Source of the DNA: Selenomonas sputigena ATCC 35185
GTDB lineage: Bacteria > Bacillota > Negativicutes > Selenomonadales > Selenomonadaceae
Length of the DNA stretch: 64,000 bases
Direction of reading: 5' to 3'
Assembly: GCF_000208405.1 (NCBI RefSeq)
Contig: NC_015437.1
Span: forward strand, 682,001-746,000
In this document: positions 62,370-64,000 of the stretch, one piece after another
How positions within the stretch are numbered: position 1 is the first letter of the stretch
Layout of the letters: every line of letters starts with the position of its first letter
Position numbers and translations under genes: made by a program
Notes under the pieces: model-generated
Database searches by the model: none
The model's input: the letters and a program-made list of their open reading frames with translations, nothing else
What the model was told of the DNA's origin: nothing

Positions 62370-62446
62370 TGGTCGGAGCGACGGGATTTGAACCCACGAC
62401 CTCTTCCACCCCAAGGAAGCGCTCTACCAAGCTGAGCCACGCCCCG
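62370..62446 (-). tRNA. tRNA-Pro(TGG)
   Basis: 77-nt cloverleaf: acceptor CGGGGCG/CGCTCCG, D stem GCTC/GAGC, anticodon stem CTTCC/GGAAG with loop TTGGGGT (anticodon TGG), T loop TTCAAAT, encoded CCA. Its 3' end faces the mobile region; no second copy of that end was seen in the window. Confidence 0.97.
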
Positions 62447-62645
62447 ACTACTTTAGTATAGCAGACTTCTCCCGAAAAAGCTAGGGGGAATTTTCTTTTT
62501 TTAGAAAAACTTTGCGGCGGCAGGATTTTCGGATGGGGAGAGTGCTCGGCTGATACATAATGGAAACGTATTTGAGATTGTGCGAGTGCAAAAGTATAGG
62601 AAGAAAGATTCTCATCCAAGAAAATGAAGGACTTTTTTCGTTTTT

Positions 62646-62687
62646 GTAACAAGTGTTACCGAAGGGGCATGTTCTCTTTGCTATGAT
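62646..62687 (+). promoter_or_regulatory. hcp promoter with CRP/FNR-type palindrome
   Basis: Palindromic half-sites GTAAC-AAGT-GTTAC at 62646-62659 and a -10 TATGAT at 62682-62687 with no good -35. If transcription starts near 62694, the palindrome is centred at about -41.5, the class II activator position. Confidence 0.6.
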
Positions 62688-62753
62688 AAGGCTGTCAGGA
62701 GGAACTGCCGCGTGCAGGTTCTCATTACATCGCAAAGAGAGAGGATGGTATAT

Positions 62754-64000
62754 ATGGAGAACAAGATGTTTTGCTTTCAGTGTCAGGAGACGGCGGGCTG
62801 CAAAGGCTGTACGCAGGTCGGCGTTTGCGGCAAGAAGCCGGAGGTCGCAGGACTTCAAGATCTCTTGATCTATGTGACGAAGGGGATTTCAGCCGTTTCG
62901 ACGGCTCTGCGCGAGGCGGGAAAGGCGGTTTCCCAAGCGGTCAATGATCGCGTTACGCTGAATCTCTTCATCACGATTACGAATGCGAACTTCGACGATG
63001 CAGCGATTGCCGATGCGATCGAAGAGACGCTGCGCATGAAGGAAGAGATGCTGAAGGAGCTTGCCGACACGTCGAAGCTTCCGGCGGCGGCTCTTTGGAA
63101 CGATGCGAGGAGCGAATTCCAGGAAAAGGCGGCCTCGGCAGACGTTGGTGTTCTCGCGACGGAGAACGAGGACGTTCGCAGCCTCAGGGAGCTTGCGACG
63201 TACGGCCTCAAGGGCATGGCGGCGTACAATCATCATGCGAATGTCGTCGACTATCGCGATGAGGCGATCGACGCCTTCATGCAGAAGGCGCTGGCGAAGC
63301 TCTTAGACGACAGCCTCTCGGGCGACGATCTCACAGCTCTCGTGCTGGAGACGGGCAAGTACGGCGTCGATGTCATGGCGCTCTTGGACAAGGCGAACAC
63401 GGAGACTTATGGCAATCCGGAGATCACGAAGGTCGATCTTGGCGTACGCAGGAATCCGGGCATCTTGATCTCGGGTCACGATCTCAAGGATCTGAAGGAA
63501 CTGCTCGACCAGACGGAGGGTACGGGTGTCGATGTCTACACGCACGGCGAAATGCTGCCCGCGCACTACTATCCGGCTTTCAAGAAGTACGCACACTTCG
63601 CGGGCAACTACGGCAATGCTTGGTGGCAGCAGAAGGAAGAGTTCGAGTCTTTCAACGGCCCGATTCTCATGACGACGAACTGCATCGTGCCGCCGAAGGC
63701 GAGCTATCAGGATCGCATCTTCACGACGGCTGCCGTCGGCTTCCCCGGCTGTCCGCACATCGAAGAGAAGAACGGCAAGAAGGACTTTTCCGCTGTCATC
63801 GAGTTGGCGAAGAAGTGTGCGCCTCCGAAGGAGTTGGAGCAGGGCGAGATCGTCGGTGGCTTTGCGCATGAGCAGGTCTTTGCGCTTGCCGACAAGGTGG
63901 TTGACGCTGTGAAGTCGGGCGCAATCAAGAAGTTTGTCGTCATGGCCGGCTGCGACGGTCGTCATAAGACGCGCAACTATTACCGCGACTTCGCTGAGGC
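62754..64000 (+). CDS. hcp: Hybrid cluster protein Hcp, 3' partial
   Basis: Iron-sulfur-oxygen protein that reduces nitric oxide or hydroxylamine under anaerobic conditions. 415 residues are visible before the window ends (family about 540). The N-terminal Cys motif [13 protein letters not shown] then C binds the cubane cluster; further ligands appear in [14 protein letters not shown] and [15 protein letters not shown] and [14 protein letters not shown] lies 10 bases before the chosen ATG; an ATG three codons earlier is in frame. Fits with nrfHA at the other end of the window as a nitrosative stress function. Confidence 0.95.
   Translation, partial: MENKMFCFQCQETAGCKGCTQVGVCGKKPEVAGLQDLLIYVTKGISAVSTALREAGKAVSQAVNDRVTLNLFITITNANFDDAAIADAIEETLRMKEEMLKELADTSKLPAAALWNDARSEFQEKAASADVGVLATENEDVRSLRELATYGLKGMAAYNHHANVVDYRDEAIDAFMQKALAKLLDDSLSGDDLTALVLETGKYGVDVMALLDKANTETYGNPEITKVDLGVRRNPGILISGHDLKDLKELLDQTEGTGVDVYTHGEMLPAHYYPAFKKYAHFAGNYGNAWWQQKEEFESFNGPILMTTNCIVPPKASYQDRIFTTAAVGFPGCPHIEEKNGKKDFSAVIELAKKCAPPKELEQGEIVGGFAHEQVFALADKVVDAVKSGAIKKFVVMAGCDGRHKTRNYYRDFAE

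Noticed and set aside
62370-62446. tRNA-Pro 3' end as the attachment site of the conjugative element
   Set aside because: I found no direct repeat of the tRNA end at the other side of the element and no tyrosine integrase gene in the window.

Overview
The window reads as a G+C-rich chromosome of a diderm, anaerobic Firmicute of the Negativicutes, most likely a Selenomonas or close relative. This is inferred from gene content (Ccm-type cytochrome c maturation next to NrfHA nitrite reductase, Hcp, RecA-RecX), frequent TTG and GTG starts behind strong ribosome binding sites, and overall protein character. I could run no database search. The core chromosome is G+C rich, the restriction island near 22-27 kb is clearly A+T rich, and the conjugation region near 39-60 kb is intermediate, so three sequence histories are stitched together.

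Region 1 (1-21.8 kb) is core chromosome. It holds the end of a cytochrome c maturation operon (ccmE, ccmF) running into nrfH-nrfA, a chemoreceptor, O-acetylhomoserine sulfhydrylase, a ketopantoate reductase family protein, glycerate kinase, tRNA-Val(CAC), a compact cluster of DnaA boxes, a Fic protein, RNase HI, a reverse-strand block (TSUP exporter, Ppx/GppA, DUF805 membrane protein), uvrC, a hicAB locus whose toxin gene is broken, then recA-recX-guaA.

Region 2 (21.9-33.5 kb) is accessory. A 161-bp MITE-like element is followed by a low-G+C defence island: a DpnII/MboI-type GATC restriction-modification set whose methylase carries an N-terminal helix-turn-helix, a small Cys-rich protein, a second methylase translationally coupled to an unknown protein, and an OLD/GajA-like ATPase-TOPRIM protein. 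Four insertion sequences follow (IS30, IS256, an IS30-like element, IS3), two of which truncate a SUFU-domain gene on either side.

Region 3 (33.5-38.3 kb) holds three small secreted-protein genes (one frameshifted, one with an internal tandem duplication), the first of two ogt copies, and a DUF2828/TROVE-like von Willebrand A protein preceded by its own promoter, a two-domain structured RNA and a terminator-like hairpin. I rate this RNA plus gene pair as the best candidate for something undescribed.

Region 4 (38.3-59.6 kb) is a decayed conjugative plasmid or ICE of the Trb type. An IS200-like element cuts into trbI; then come the VirD4 coupling protein, TrbB, TrbC, TrbD, TrbE, TrbJ, TrbL, an unusual M23-VirB6-lytic transglycosylase fusion, TraF and a second VirB5/TrbJ-like protein. 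A lipoprotein and an XRE regulator lie on the reverse strand, followed by topoisomerase III, non-coding hairpin blocks, a VbhA-Fic pair, a serine resolvase with res-like repeats, a tiny hydrophobic type I toxin-like peptide, and a second, truncated VbhA-Fic pair. No relaxase, TrbF or TrbG is present, so the element is probably not self-transmissible as it stands.

Region 5 (59.6-64 kb) returns towards the chromosome: two small genes of unknown role, the intact second ogt copy, a composite scar made of fragments also found at 28-38 kb, tRNA-Pro(TGG), and the start of hcp behind a palindrome placed like a CRP/FNR-type activator site. NrfHA at one end and Hcp at the other both point to a nitrite and nitric oxide detoxifying, nitrite-ammonifying anaerobe.
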